Positions 23,311 to 34,547 of a DNA stretch of 45,758 nucleotides are shown piece after piece. Both the position numbers and the translations under genes were made by a program. Source of the stretch: Amanita rubescens (taxonomy: Eukaryota; Basidiomycota; Agaricomycetes; Agaricales; Amanitaceae); the NCBI GenBank assembly GCA_015039365.1, contig WION01000422.1, positions 1 through 45,758 of the forward strand, given 5' to 3'. The notes beneath the pieces were generated by a model. The model ran no database searches. It was given only the letters and a program-made list of their open reading frames with translations, and was not told where the DNA came from. The stretch's first letter is position 1, and every line of letters begins with the position of its first letter.

Positions 23311-24827
23311 CTTCATTGTAATTATTGTCCTGAAAGGAAGAGAGGCTCGTAATTAAAGGCAAGCAAGGTTGCTGCCGACGCAGGCGGCGCTCCCGAGTTC
23401 CGTAGCCAGATCGGTGTTCAACAGTACATAGCAATAAACAATGACGTATTGCAGAATTTTTTTCCTATTCCAGCCAGTGCGGCGCCCGACATTGACCTCC
23501 TGCCTGTGGCCCTCCACGTCTCTCCCTGTACCCTTTGGGTTTGTCTTTTTGCTATGGCCTCCAGACCACCAATCAGCCAGGCCCAACAAGTCCTGCAGCA
23601 GCAGACGCACGACCGTCGCTTTTTGATCTTTATAATGAAAAAAATAGGCTCTATTCAAAGTGTCGATCCTTCCGCAATTATATTCCTCATCGCTTCCCTG
23701 TTATAAAGCCTCCAGACCATCATTTTTGACGATCTTCCCTGCTTGTCTCAATGTCGGCTGTGTGCCTCTTACTTCTCTTTCCTGTCATGCCCCGCTTGAC
23801 GTTTACTGCAGTTTAGCACTGTCTGGGAACGCACTTGTCTCTTTTCTCAGCCAAATTATTTGGCCTGTCCTGAATTCGATTCACCTGTGGCGTGGAAGTC
23901 CAACGGTTCATCTCGCGTCCTTGTCAGTGTTCAACAGGTCTCAGCAGTGATATCCACGCCCAACGACGTGCGTGAGGACGCCGTAATGGTTGTCGTGGGA
24001 GAGGCCCTCCCCAACCGTCTCAACGTTTCACCCCGTGGCAACTTTAACCCTCAGTATACCACCGACGTTACGGCGTCCAAATTCCAGCTGTTGCTGGGCT
24101 CTCCTGCGGACGCAAATCTCGCCAATGACTTCGCCATCGCCGTGGACAAGCTTCGACGACTCCAAGCCGCCGTTGCGTCATTGTCCGATAGACGATATTT
24201 AATCACAGTATTTTATAATATGGCATGAGTAAATAAGAATCACAGATTTTTATAATATGGCACAAGATGTCCGATGTTTTGATCTGCTGTTGGATTCTAC
24301 GCATGGATCATCTGAAGCAAGGTTGGTGCCGACGCAGGCGGCGCTTCCCGAGTGAGAATGAGCGCCATTTGCATAATATCCGAGCGTCGAATCGTCTGTG
24401 CCTTACTGTTGCACATACGATGATCGCTGACGCAGACCCAGGGCCGCCGGAACGCCCCAGCTTTTCCGTGTCCGACAGCTTTTGCGCTCTCAACTTGAAG
24501 GAGTTCATTTCTCTCACCCCGTTCAACTCTTCCGCTCCCATGTCTCCCAGCCACGTATAGCCTTGCAGATGGGAGACTACTCCGTCCCTTGCCTTTGCAT
24601 CAAGCGCCAAGTCATAGATTTTCCTCAACTTTCAAGTTGGACCCAATGCTGCCTTCACGTGCACGACCTCATGCTACAAGAGCACGACCAAACCCTCAAT
24701 CTTCAGATCACTAGACGATGACCTCCTGCCCGATCTACGCAGCTCGGATATGTATCTCAAAGCAAATTCAATTGCCGTGCGAAAGGCCCATCACGATTAC
24801 TGGTAGAATTAAGCCGGGAATCTCCAG
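23311..24827. other. Helitron-flanking accessory DNA with 37-bp direct repeats
   Basis: Open frames at 23449-23729 and 23860-24228 (+; VLVSVQQVSAVIST, LRRLQAAVASLSDR) have no domain I recognise. A direct repeat, AAGCAAGGTTG(C/G)TGCCGACG continuing CAGGCGGCGC, lies at 23361-23397 and 24315-24352. A shorter repeat TTTTATAATATGGCA occurs at about 24211-24226 and 24248-24263. Confidence 0.5.
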
Positions 24828-26278
24828 TGTGTCCCGCTCGTCTTCCTTCAACATCGTAAAAGCTGACATACATAACGTAACATAGCGAAGTTCCAAATCG
24901 ACGACAATCACATTCCTTGATGAGTTACAGTTTCAGTATGGGAGAGGGGAGTGCAGGCATTGCGTTTAATCTTTCAGGACAACCCTATATTGTTGAGACT
25001 AAAGCACGCTTGGAGGAGTGAGTTTCCCTTCCAGCATTCGGGTATGAGTATTAATGACGCTGACGTGACTCCCCTGTTAGGTTTCTGGACGATGAAAAAG
25101 CTTTCTGCATCTCCGCGGTTACTCACTTACACGCTCACTTATATGTAGGCTCCATCTTCGCCTCGCAAATCCTTTTCGCACTGACCACTGCAATAGTCCT
25201 TTGCCATCTCGCAGACGATATGACTGCCCACATTTGACAACTTGCGCATCTCATCCCAGGGCCCTTTCTCCCGTTGTCCTCCAACGGTAACCGTACCACC
25301 GTCCGGCTGCTACCGCTCACGATCCTGGGCATACCCACGTTTTCACTCACTTGTCTAGCCAAGGTTCAGGCTGATCACCGCAGAAGTGAAGACCTCCGCA
25401 TCGACGTAACGGCACGTCTGGCCCGTCGCCTTAACATGTCATATAGAACAGTCACCGGGACTGTGAAATGTTATTCGATCTTCTCCACGCCTTGATTTAA
25501 AATCTCTCTCGCAGAATCCAACTTCCAAACAATATAATTACGGCTACTCCGTAATCTGATAAACATGTCATCGCAGGAATATGAGCAGGTGTCGGTCGAA
25601 TTTGAAAGGATGGGCCTGAGGCACTTTACTCCGAGCTACGGGTGAATCTAGATTGGCTCTCCCTTGTATTAATAGCCAGCGGCAACCCATCAACTATATA
25701 AATGTGCATTTGGATGCAGGTCGTTCAAGTTTGAGTTTCGAGCGAGTGCTGACGAGGGCCAGATCCGAACTTGACACTTGACGACTTGACCGTGGCCGGC
25801 ACCGAATAATTATGGGGTGTTAGAGGCGCATATGCGCTCTTCAATCTGGGCTACTATCGGCGGTATGTGCCGCGAAATTGGACAACGGCTCCAAAACGTG
25901 TAAAAAGAATGATTATCACTAATGACATTAACGATCGTTCGTGAATCTTCGTGAACACGACAAATTGCGACAAATCATCGTGATTTATCGTTAATCACGA
26001 CGAACGCTCGAGAACGGAGGTTCCATCGTGATCACTGCTTGTCTCGATGAAGCCTTCATAAACTAATTGTTATTCATGATGATCTGATGATACGTTTGTG
26101 ATGTGTGATAGCTGGAGTGAGTTGAGTGCTTGGCCCAGGGCGAGGTTTGGAGTTGCCAGCGAGAGCGAGCATCAGTAGCGATGTAGCATTGTAGGTTGTA
26201 GCGGTTGACTCGACGCATTGCTTATGGTTTGTGATCATGGTGATCATGTGAGAGAGTCGAGTGCGCTGTTTGGGCAAA
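24828..26278. other. Repeat-rich stretch without a gene
   Basis: Contains the second copy of the 17100 repeat (24828-24895), a region near 25145-25200 similar to 41513-41570 (TGTAGGCTC ... CACTGACCACTGCAATA), a weak R1 copy near 25710-25800, and 25920-26030 built from CGTGA/TCACG motifs forming imperfect inverted repeats. No coding sequence was supported. Confidence 0.5.
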
Positions 26279-26496
26279 CAGGCGAGTCCGTCGCCATTGT
26301 CGTTGTCACCAGTGGTAACCAGCCATCGATCGTCAGTAGCGATGTAGTGGTTTTCGCCGTTCAGCGTTGCTTGATGATCAAGATCAACTGGAGCTGTCAC
26401 GTCGTTCCGTTGATACCGACGACGCGGACGGCTCGTTGAGGCTACCATAGGTGTAGCCAAATCGGGCGTTTAATCCCTGGCAGGCTTGGCAAGTGC
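26279..26496 (-). repeat. Repeat R2, inverted partner of 17461-17853
   Basis: Reverse complement of the 17.5-kb element, without the 175-bp segment that splits it there. It ends near cttggcaagtgcggg. Confidence 0.8.
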
Positions 26497-26890
26497 GGGA
26501 CCGTCCCAATATATGTCGTACGCGCTCCAAGACCCTCCCTCATCATTGTCCATAGCCCGAACAATAATTACACTCTGATCATGTGCGATAGCGTGGCACC
26601 CGAAACAATACCCTCCGAAATTCTCTGAAACATATTTAGGCTCCTATGCGAAAAACCTACCCGTCGTTCAGTAAATAAACCCGAGTCGAGCATGTCGAGA
26701 TAAATACAAGGTCAGCAATGAGACGATGCCACACCAAGGACCGTGAAATAGACATCAGAACACAGGATCGGCAATGGTAAGAGGACATTCACGCCGGTCA
26801 TAAAACTCAAACGAATTTATTGTTCTTTCACTGTAGTAAACTGACAAGTGAGAACTAGATGTCAACACATCTCGTCTTCCGCTCAACCCA
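26497..26890. other. Intergenic downstream of secreted-protein gene
   Basis: No gene recognised; it lies between repeat R2 and the stop codon at 26891 and should hold the 3' UTR of that gene. Confidence 0.35.
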
Positions 26891-28259
26891 CTATACCTGG
26901 CCCGAAGTGCCCGAAGTCCCAGCCTTTTGACTGCGTAGTCCTGTGCGATCTCCACTGTGACCCGAAGTTTTTCTCTTCGGCGGCGTCGTCTTCCCATCGG
27001 AATTGCCATCGGAAGGGGAGCTGGTTCCCTTCTTAGACGATTTTGGAGACTCCTTGGGAGCAAAGATATCGCTCGGAACCTCAAATAGCGTTGGAGCTTT
27101 TGCATATGTACCCTCGGGATCAGTCGCTTCAGCACCCGCCCAATCGACAACGTTGACTGTGTAGGCGTCTTCCCCAGCGGCAGCATCTTTGTTATGCTGC
27201 CACAAATAGTTGTCGTTGCCTGCGGGGTCTCTATAACCAACCATAAGTGTTTAGTACCAATCGGAAATCAATGAACACTTACTTATGTGTTAGCTTGTGT
27301 TTGTTCTGCTGTTCCTCCAATGCCGCGGCTTTCTTATCGTTAATGTATTTCCCACCCTCAGGCGTCGTCGGATCCAACCCTTCCATCTTGTCCACCCGTT
27401 CACCCATGTTCTCCATCAAAAGGTAAAAGTGCTTCGGAGCAACTTTCCTCCGACCCCAACCGAAGAGGTGACCGACGTGATTAAGACGGCCAGCTTCAAC
27501 CCGAACTGCACTGGGATCGATACGATCATCAATGATTTTGACAACGGCCTTGCGACCATTAACAAGCTGATTAATATGGAAGACACCCAAGGACTGGCTC
27601 CCTACGCCGGCAGCACCTTCTTGCTTGATGTCTCTCAAGGCTGCCAAGAAGACAGCCCTGGAAACCAGGTTGCCCCGGGATTGGCTTCCTTGCTAAATGA
27701 GACGTTAGTTTGCGAGGTATGGTTCATAATGGGATGGAGTCGCTTACGCTCTTTGTTCGCTTGCTGGATGTGGATCGGCTTGTCTGCTAAATGAGACGTT
27801 AGTTTGCGGGGTATGGTTCATAATGGGATGGAGTCGCTTACCTTCTTTGTTCGCTTCTTGGCGCCGGACGGAGATACGGAAGTCTCGGCATCACTCCCAT
27901 CACCTTCACCTTCAGCAATGGTGGTTACCCTCTAGAACCAGAGTTAGCTTCCCAGATATCATGGTCTCTGCGAAGCAAGACCGCTTACCCCTTTCCCCTT
28001 GCGGCTACCCCTGGTGCGCTGGCGACCACGATTTGATTCATCCCCACCGCCACCATCACTGGCGCCAGCATCACCGAGGCCGGTCATTGTTTCACCTTCA
28101 CCCGATCGTTTCTGATAATCCAACAATTTAGAATAATCGGAGAAGATTTGCCCAACGACTTACGGAAAGTTCGACAGCTTGGCCGCGGAGGGGATGGATC
28201 GGCGTCGCGAAGACGGTACCGAAAAAGATGAATGCAAGAGTAACAGATGTAAGACGCAT
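26891..28259 (-). CDS. Secreted basic/Ser-rich protein of unknown function, six exons
   Basis: I do not recognise a family. A complete model fits on the minus strand: exons 28164-28259, 27989-28111, 27842-27931, 27748-27786, 27283-27692 and 26891-27230, total 1098 nt, 365 residues, every junction in phase with GT-AG borders. The N-terminus MRLTSVTLAFIFFGTVFATP is a clear signal peptide. Residues about 33-115 are Gly/Asp/Arg-rich with basic KKRTKK-type patches. The middle (VFLAALRDIKQ, FHINQLVNGRKAVVKIIDD, HVGHLFGWGRRKVAPKHFYLLMENM) looks folded. The tail is Ser/Lys/Thr-rich and disordered. Secretion plus low complexity suggests a cell-wall or effector-like protein; that is inference. A TATA-like TATAAAAG lies about 80 bp upstream. 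The 39-nt exon 4 and its two near-identical introns are described separately. Confidence 0.8.
27693..27880 (-). repeat. Tandem 94-bp exon-intron duplication (two near-identical introns)
   Basis: Introns 27693-27747 and 27787-27841 are each 55 nt and differ at one position (54/55 identical). Period is 94 bp: 55 intron plus 39 exon. The 13-codon mini-exon between them resembles the start of exon 5 in its first half and the end of exon 3 in its second half (about 11/15 and 16/21 matches by eye), so the copied unit is centred on the intron. Splicing stays in phase 0. Confidence 0.85.
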
Positions 28260-28333
28260 TAGAGATAAGTGGATTATCGTTCAACGTTGAAAAGATGTGG
28301 AGGACCAGCCTGAGGGTTCTCTAACGGCAGCTA

Positions 28334-28346
28334 GGGCTTTTATACA
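28334..28346 (-). promoter_or_regulatory. TATA box of secreted-protein gene
   Basis: Minus strand reads tgtgtataaaag about 80 bp upstream of the ATG at 28259, leaving a 5' UTR of roughly 45-50 nt. Confidence 0.55.
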
Positions 28347-29748
28347 CACAAGGTGGACCCTATTCACGTAACAGGCTGAACCTCCCACATGACCGCCGTA
28401 CCGCCTGCGTTTCATTTAGCTATGCATGGATGGGCGCTGATCTTGGCATAGGGGAATGAATTGAAAAAAAAGCCAGCCGAGACGGCTTGAAGACATTGTA
28501 TGACAGGCCGGACCTTGAGTACACTGCCTTTTTGTGTATTATTGGGCCTAGGTCGAATGGCGGTGATACGGCGGCGAACAAATGAAATGCAAAAATGCGC
28601 AAGCGAACCTTATTCGCATGGTGGTAACTAGCGGTGCATCGTTAGACTCCTTTAAGCATGAATGAGTTGTAGCAGGGAATCATTAGGACTTACGATCGAC
28701 GCGGAACGAGCACTACAGAAGTAGTCCGTCTTTATGTTGGTCCTGTCCGAGTCGGCAACGATAACCAAGGCGGACTTGCAATAGTTGCTTCTTTGGCCTA
28801 GGCCATGGCGCAGAATTGGTCATTGTTACTTACGGCGATAGATATACTCAGTGCTGTACATCGGTTGACAGTGGCGCGTGCGCGTGACCGGATGATGCCT
28901 TGATCCACGTGTGAGAACCAGTGTGCTGCCAGTGACATCCACACACCCCCGTCTCACGTTTTCTATCCGAACTCTGCGACGGTTTCTGATAATGTCAACA
29001 CTTTAGAAGAGTCGGTGAAAGGTTCATCCAAGACTTACTGACAATGCAACCCAATGGATGGTACTGGATAAGACGAACACATGGATGTTGCCAATCGGTG
29101 GGTGTCTGCAGTATTCAATGGAAGGAAGCATTCAATGAACCGCCCATATCTGTGTCGGCCAATCGTTTCTTTAGTTCTCCAAGATGCCGTAGACCAACCG
29201 TCGGACCGCCGTTAAGCATCGGACTACGTCAGTGAGGAAGAGATGTGGTGGACTAGGAGGAAGATCTTCTAATAATGCGTGGCATGGCTATATACTCGCC
29301 CAAGAACAACTTATTCACACAGCAAGTCGCCCCTTCTTCACCGCACCTTGTTGCCAGGCGTTGTTTCGGGTATCTCGGGATTTATTTGCAACAAATGAAT
29401 TGCAAAGGCGGACCAATGTGAACTCGCGGGCACGACAAATGGGGAATGAATCACTGAAACTCACCGCCGATGCCGAACGAATGATACAACCCTCTCGGAA
29501 TGGATTTTTAGTCAATGTCAGTACATCTGCATGATTTATAGGATTACGAAAATCGGCAGTATGTGATGGTCCGAGTCTCCTCTCGCGCCACTGGCAAACC
29601 TCATTTGTCTGGTATCGTGCTGCGATTCAGATTGGGCGGCCGCCTGCCATAAAATGTCAAAAATAATGATGGCGGGATAGACCTGGCGCGAACGCCAGAG
29701 CAGTACTTATATATTTGATCTTCATGTCATATATTGAATAGTAATAGT
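28347..29748. other. Intergenic with a relic resembling the upstream intron of the secreted-protein gene
   Basis: No intact gene. 28981-29042 (gtttctgataatgtcaacac ... gacttac) resembles 28108-28163, the intron 1 region of the neighbouring gene, suggesting a decayed paralogue. The rest has only short frames. Confidence 0.4.
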
Positions 29749-31245
29749 ATGATGAAAATCATGTGCTGACATCTGCTGGATGAGTAATTCGCTTGACCGC
29801 GTATCGTCGTATCCTCCATCGCCAGCAAACATGTTCGCCTCTGGCTACCCCATCTTGTTTCCTCCAGAGATTCTCGATGAGATAATCGATCAAACTGACG
29901 ACAAATCGATGTTGCTTTCCTTCGGCCTCGTCTGCGGACGAGCTCTTGTCAAAAGCCGACGTCGTCTATTCTCCTCCCTCGAGTTCACCGACCACAAGAA
30001 TTTCGACCGCTTTTTGCGTCTCGCCGGCAAGCCATGGACCAGTTTTACGTTGGCCGTCACAGAGATTCACCTGCAGGATGTGTTTCACCACAACTTCCGC
30101 TACCGTTATAAGTGGGAGCCTATACAGGTTGCATCAAACCTCCGTAACGTGAGCTCACTGAGTATATCAGCACACAAGTTCTGGAAACCCGGATGGCAGA
30201 TCGTATCGCGCTCTGTCCTGGATGTTATCTTCCAGTTGAACCTACACGATCTCCAGATAGATGCGGTGGGCAAATGGCGCACGGAATGATGTCGTGATGC
30301 TATTCAGCCGGCTTCCTTCTTCTGTCAAAACACTTGCCTTCCGGAGGCTACGATTCTACGAAACGCCGGATCTCTCTCGCCATTTAGACACATTTCGTCG
30401 CCCTTTCCGCTTCAGAAATATCGATAACATCTCGCTCGCTCTTCTAAGAGACGTATTGGACCCATCGAGGAACCTGGACCTTGACGTCACCGTGCAGGCC
30501 TTCCATATTCGAAACCCCGACGTTCCCCTTGCACATGCCGACAATCTCTTGACCTCGAGATTTTTACATCACATCGGCCATCATCTTGAACAGCTTCTGA
30601 TTACCTTCGGCACGCAATATCTCGGTGAGCACAGTTTTGTGTCAAATATATAATATCCCTAAGCCACCGATCTTCAACAGATTCAACCCTTGCATATTTA
30701 GAACCAACTCAAATTTCCCAATGCATCAACATCCGCATGCTTTTTGTCGGTTTTCCAGGTTTTGCATACAAAAGACCCCTGCTTCTCTCAGCCATGTGGA
30801 AAATGTTGTCCGCGCTGCCCGCGCCGAACGCTCTACACGAATTTTGGTTCAGGTTCACGCCCTATCACGGCGCCCTCGAAGATCAAATGTCCTTGTTGGG
30901 ATTCTTTGAATCTCCGAATCTCCTTCATAGATTGAGGCACATGTTTCCGAATCTGAAGATAATCAAGATTATATTGGACACTGGACGGTCAAGTTCAAGT
31001 GATTTGTACTTTGAAGGGTTGCGTCGAGTGACTGGCTTGAGAGCATTTGAGGAAATTGGTTTTGTGAAGCTCGTCGCGCAGGGAGGTATGAAGGGAGCAT
31101 GTTGCGTGTCACTCTGTTTTAGAGGGCTGTAATTATTTGTTGTGAAATTACGTGGTTCCAATTGTCCGCGTGCATACCGTGTACACGGTGCCAGAAACGT
31201 TCATTCACTCGGACAACAGTGGCAGCTCTTACCATTCTCCCAAAA
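29749..31245 (+). repeat. Segmental duplication, copy B
   Basis: Direct copy of 17978-19482, about 11.8 kb away. Most changes are single bases; small indels near 30286 and 31085-31100 alter the frame. Confidence 0.9.
29780..31132 (+). pseudogene. F-box/LRR-like protein, frameshifted copy
   Basis: Same start (MSNSLDRVSSYPPSP) and F-box (LFPPEILDEIIDQ) as the intact copy at 18016. An extra T near 30286 (acggaaTgatgtc versus acggaagatgttg) ends the frame at residue 169, right after GKWRTE. The downstream frame (ALLRDVLDPSRNLDLDVT) is otherwise well preserved, as is the intron near 30625-30680. Near the 3' end a further indel changes the C-terminus to GGMKGACC. If the T is real, only an F-box with a short tail is made; if it is a base-call error, the copy could be active. 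Confidence 0.8.
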
Positions 31246-31334
31246 TGAAAACTGAAAATGAAGCGAAAATGGCCGAAAAATATTTAATTTACAGGTCATG
31301 TACAAGCAATGTAGTCATTCGACACAATAACTAC

Positions 31335-32499
31335 CTACGGATGAGTCTCGTTCCACGACTGCCCAGTCAACAACCCCGAAATTGCCGTATTCATAAGCGG
31401 CACAGGACTCACTGCAACATTCTGATACCCCAGCGCACCCGCGGCAAACTCAAACACATTCGCCAATGTCTGGTTCGCATCTCCCCTTCCCAAGCTCCCC
31501 AATCCCCAATTCAACTCGACCGTATTCAGCGCCGAGTAGTGCGTGTAGAACGTATCGTCCGTCGTGCCCTTCAAATTGTCCGGGATCACCCCGCCAATCA
31601 AGCACGCCCACACCTGGTTCCGCTTGTTCGTGCTTGAGTTCTCGTCAAACGTGATCAACACGAGCGCGTCTTGCATAAACGCTGCATCATTCAACGTTGA
31701 GTCGAGGAAATTGACAAGCCACGTCCCGGCGAACGATGCACTGGTGTCATGTCCGTCGTTGGTAATGTTCGGCGTGTAGAACGAATACGCGGGCATGTTG
31801 TTGTTGGCGATGTCGCTGGTGAGGAGGGTGGCTGCGAGGGGTGTCAGCTTTGCTTTGACTGGAGAACATCACCCTGGACCTCACCTGGAACCACGTTCGC
31901 AGACCTAGTCTGGTTCAACCCGATATTATCGAAAATAATCGCCGGATTGTGCTTCCTGACATACGCCCCTCCAAACGCCGAATACCCTGTCCAACCAGGC
32001 GCAGGTATCTCCTCGTTATATGACTTCCACGTCAAGCCCTTCGCTTCCAGCAAATCAAATATAGACGTCTGATTCGCGGGTATATCATAATAATCGTCGT
32101 TGGTGATGCCAAAATTGGTACCAGCTGAGGCAGCGACGTAGTTGGGCTCAGAGGGGTGCGCGATCCCGTTGTAGTTGGTCAATAGGATTCCGTTCGCCGC
32201 GACGGATTGGTATTGGTTGAGACGAGCTACCTTTGCATAGTCCTGTTGGGGCAAACCGTTCGGAAGAGAGAAGAGAAGAGAAGAGAGCAACGGACCGCAT
32301 TCTCGAGCCATATTTGCATAAAGTACTTGAAGACCTTCCCAACAGGCGCGCCGGGTGCATTTTGGTTATTATCCGCCGCTGCTGTCGCGTTGGGAAACGC
32401 AGAGATGATGACGGGGCTACCTGTTTGAGCGTGCACCGACGTCAAGACGGGAACGAGAGAGAGGAGCACAGTAAGCAGTCCACTGAATCCTTTATGCAT
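31335..32499 (-). CDS. Secreted acid phosphatase / phosphoesterase (PF04185-type), copy 1
   Basis: Predicted extracellular phosphoesterase of the acid phosphatase/phospholipase C superfamily, releasing phosphate from organic esters. Start MHKG at 32499 is shared with the mirror copy. The signal peptide LLTVLLSLVPVLTSVHA is followed by Gln. Exons 32296-32499, 31885-32242 and 31335-31831 total 1059 nt, 352 residues, all in phase. Motifs: IWLENA-DY, NYNGIAHPSEPNYVAASAG, FDLLEAKGLTWKSYNEE, NMPAYSFYTPNITNDGHD and ALVLITFDEN, the metal- and phosphate-binding blocks of the family. Several N-glycosylation sequons. A TATAAAAG lies at 32541-32550, 42 bp upstream. Copy 2 has WLENQ where this one has WLENA. 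Likely phosphate-starvation regulated, but no element proves it. Confidence 0.9.
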
Positions 32500-33405
32500 T
32501 GTGCGTGAGGATGTAGAGAAATCCAAAGCCAAAAAGCCCACTTTTATAGCTTGTATGTTTGTTACCCTCCCCCGTGGCAGTTATGGACCTGACACGATTT
32601 TCGCATGGTGTCAATTCCAATAGAACAACGTGCGGGGTGTTCAACACTTCTGTGTTCCTGATTTTGCCATTTGCGTGGCGCAGTGGGGCGCCTGGTACCG
32701 CAGATCTGATTCGGATATTACCCCACCTCAAACACGTGTATACGCAGATGCACTCGCGGACCTAAAAAAACAGGATACATGTGCTTGTGCGAACTTTCCG
32801 GATGCAGTGTCTGTATTCGTCCTCTAAAGGTCGTAGTACTACGACGACGAGTTGTCCAAGCGACGGTGACTCTTCCACCTTTCAAGTTCATGGCTATCAT
32901 TGCAATTTGGCTGAGAAATACGTGAACGTCAAACAACGAAACACCTGAGAAGTAAGACTCATCACGACGCGGTTTCGTCACACCTTTAGGTCCGATCATG
33001 ATCGTGACGTGACTGTGACCATTCCCTCCGCCTGTGGAGTTCTGCAAACAAGTGACCGACCAACGTTCAACTTACACTGCGATGCAGTCCTATGACCTCT
33101 CGGAAGACAGGCACTGCATCCGGTCGAGTTTCAAGTTACAAAATTCGCAGAAGCACATGTATCCCGTCCTGTCAAATCCACAAGCAGGGCTGGGAAGTGA
33201 GCGAACGTGCGTTCAGCATCCGAATTAGATCTGCGAACTATGCACTCCTCTGAGCTAAAATAGGAACGCAAAGCGTTTATCACCCCGTGCACATGGTTCC
33301 ATCAGCATTTCGACATCGCGTCAGGTCCATCGCTTCCGTAATAATTATTAACAGCCCAAAATTATAAATTTGGGTTCTTTTTCACCTTCTCCATTCTTAC
33401 GCACC
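32500..33405. promoter_or_regulatory. Shared divergent promoter with mirrored sequence blocks
   Basis: 907 bp between two head-to-head phosphatase genes. TATA-like boxes lie at 32541-32550 (minus) and 33363-33370 (plus). Block 32763-32812, read on the minus strand, matches 33100-33180 on the plus strand (ACTGCATCCGG and AGCACATGTATCC in the same order), so the promoter itself is an inverted duplicate. Confidence 0.75.
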
Positions 33406-34547
33406 ATGCATAAGGGACTTATCACACTCCTCTCATTTGTTCCTACTGTTATCCACGCCCAAACGGGCAGCCCCGTCATCATCTCCGCATTTCCCAACGC
33501 GACAGCGGCGGCGGATGATAACCACAAGGCACCGGGCACGCCTGCTGGGAAGGTGTTCAAGTACTTTATGCAAATCTGGCTCGAGAACCAGGTCCGTTCC
33601 ATTCCCCAAACGTCAGACTCCTTCTCAACCCCAACAGGACTACGAGACGTGCGCTGTCCTCCCCCAATACCAATCCGTTGCCGCGAACGGAATCCTTCTC
33701 ACCAACTACAACGGGATCACGCACCCCTCTGAGCCCAACTACGTCGCTGCCTCAGCTGGTACCAATTTTGGCATCACAAACGACGATTACTACGACATAC
33801 CCGCAGATGAGAAGACTATATTTGATTTGTTGGAAGCGAAGGGATTGAAGTGGAAGTCGTACAACGAGGAGATACCTGCGCCTGGTTGGACCGGGTATTC
33901 GGCATATGGAGGGGCGTATGTCAGGAAGCATAATCCAGCCATTATTTTCGACAATATTGGGTTGAACCAGACTAGGTCCGCGAACGTGGTTTCGGGTGAG
34001 CAACGGTGGCTTCCAGTCAAAACCAAGCTGACCCCCCTCCCCTGCAGGTGACCATCTCAAGAGCAATATCGTCAAGAACAATATGCCCGCGTACTCGTTC
34101 TACACGCCAAACATTACCAACGACGGACATAACACCAACGCATCGTTCGCTGGGACGTGGCTTGTCAATTTCCTTGATTCTACATTGAAAAACGCCGAGT
34201 TTATGAAAGATGCGCTCGTGCTGATCACGTTCGACGAGAATGCGAGCGGGAACAAGCGGAACCAGGTGTGGTCGTGCTTGATTGGCGGGGTGATCCCAAA
34301 GCATTTGAAGGGTACGACGGACAATACGTTCTACACGCACTACTCAACGCTGCATACTGTTGAGTTGAACTGGGGATTGGGGAGTTTGGGAAGGGGAGAT
34401 GCGAACAAGACGTTGGCGAATGTGTTTGGGTTTGCGGCAGATGTGCTGGGATATAAGAATGTGGAGGTAACGGATGTGCCGCCCATGAACGCTACGATTA
34501 TGGGGTTGTTGACCGGCAAGTCGTGGAACGAGACGCATCCGGCATAG
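33406..34547 (+). CDS. Secreted acid phosphatase / phosphoesterase (PF04185-type), copy 2
   Basis: Paralogue of the gene at 31335-32499, transcribed away from it. Exons 33406-33591, 33638-33995 and 34048-34547 total 1044 nt, 347 residues; exon 2 has exactly the same length (358 nt) as in the other copy and intron positions are identical. The signal peptide (LITLLSFVPTVIHA) is six residues shorter. Motifs conserved: WLENQ-DY, AHPSEPNYVAASAG (here with THPSEPNY), NMPAYSFYTPNITNDGHN, ALVLITFDEN. Early exon 2 has diverged (ETCAVLPQYQ versus AKVARLNQYQ). No stop or frameshift, so both copies look functional. TATA-like TATAAATT is 36 bp upstream of the ATG. Confidence 0.9.

Noticed and set aside
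32500..32541. Upstream Met (MGFLALDF) for phosphatase copy 1
   Set aside because: The mirror copy starts at MHKG, the signal peptide begins there, and the TATA-like box at 32541-32550 would lie inside the longer frame.
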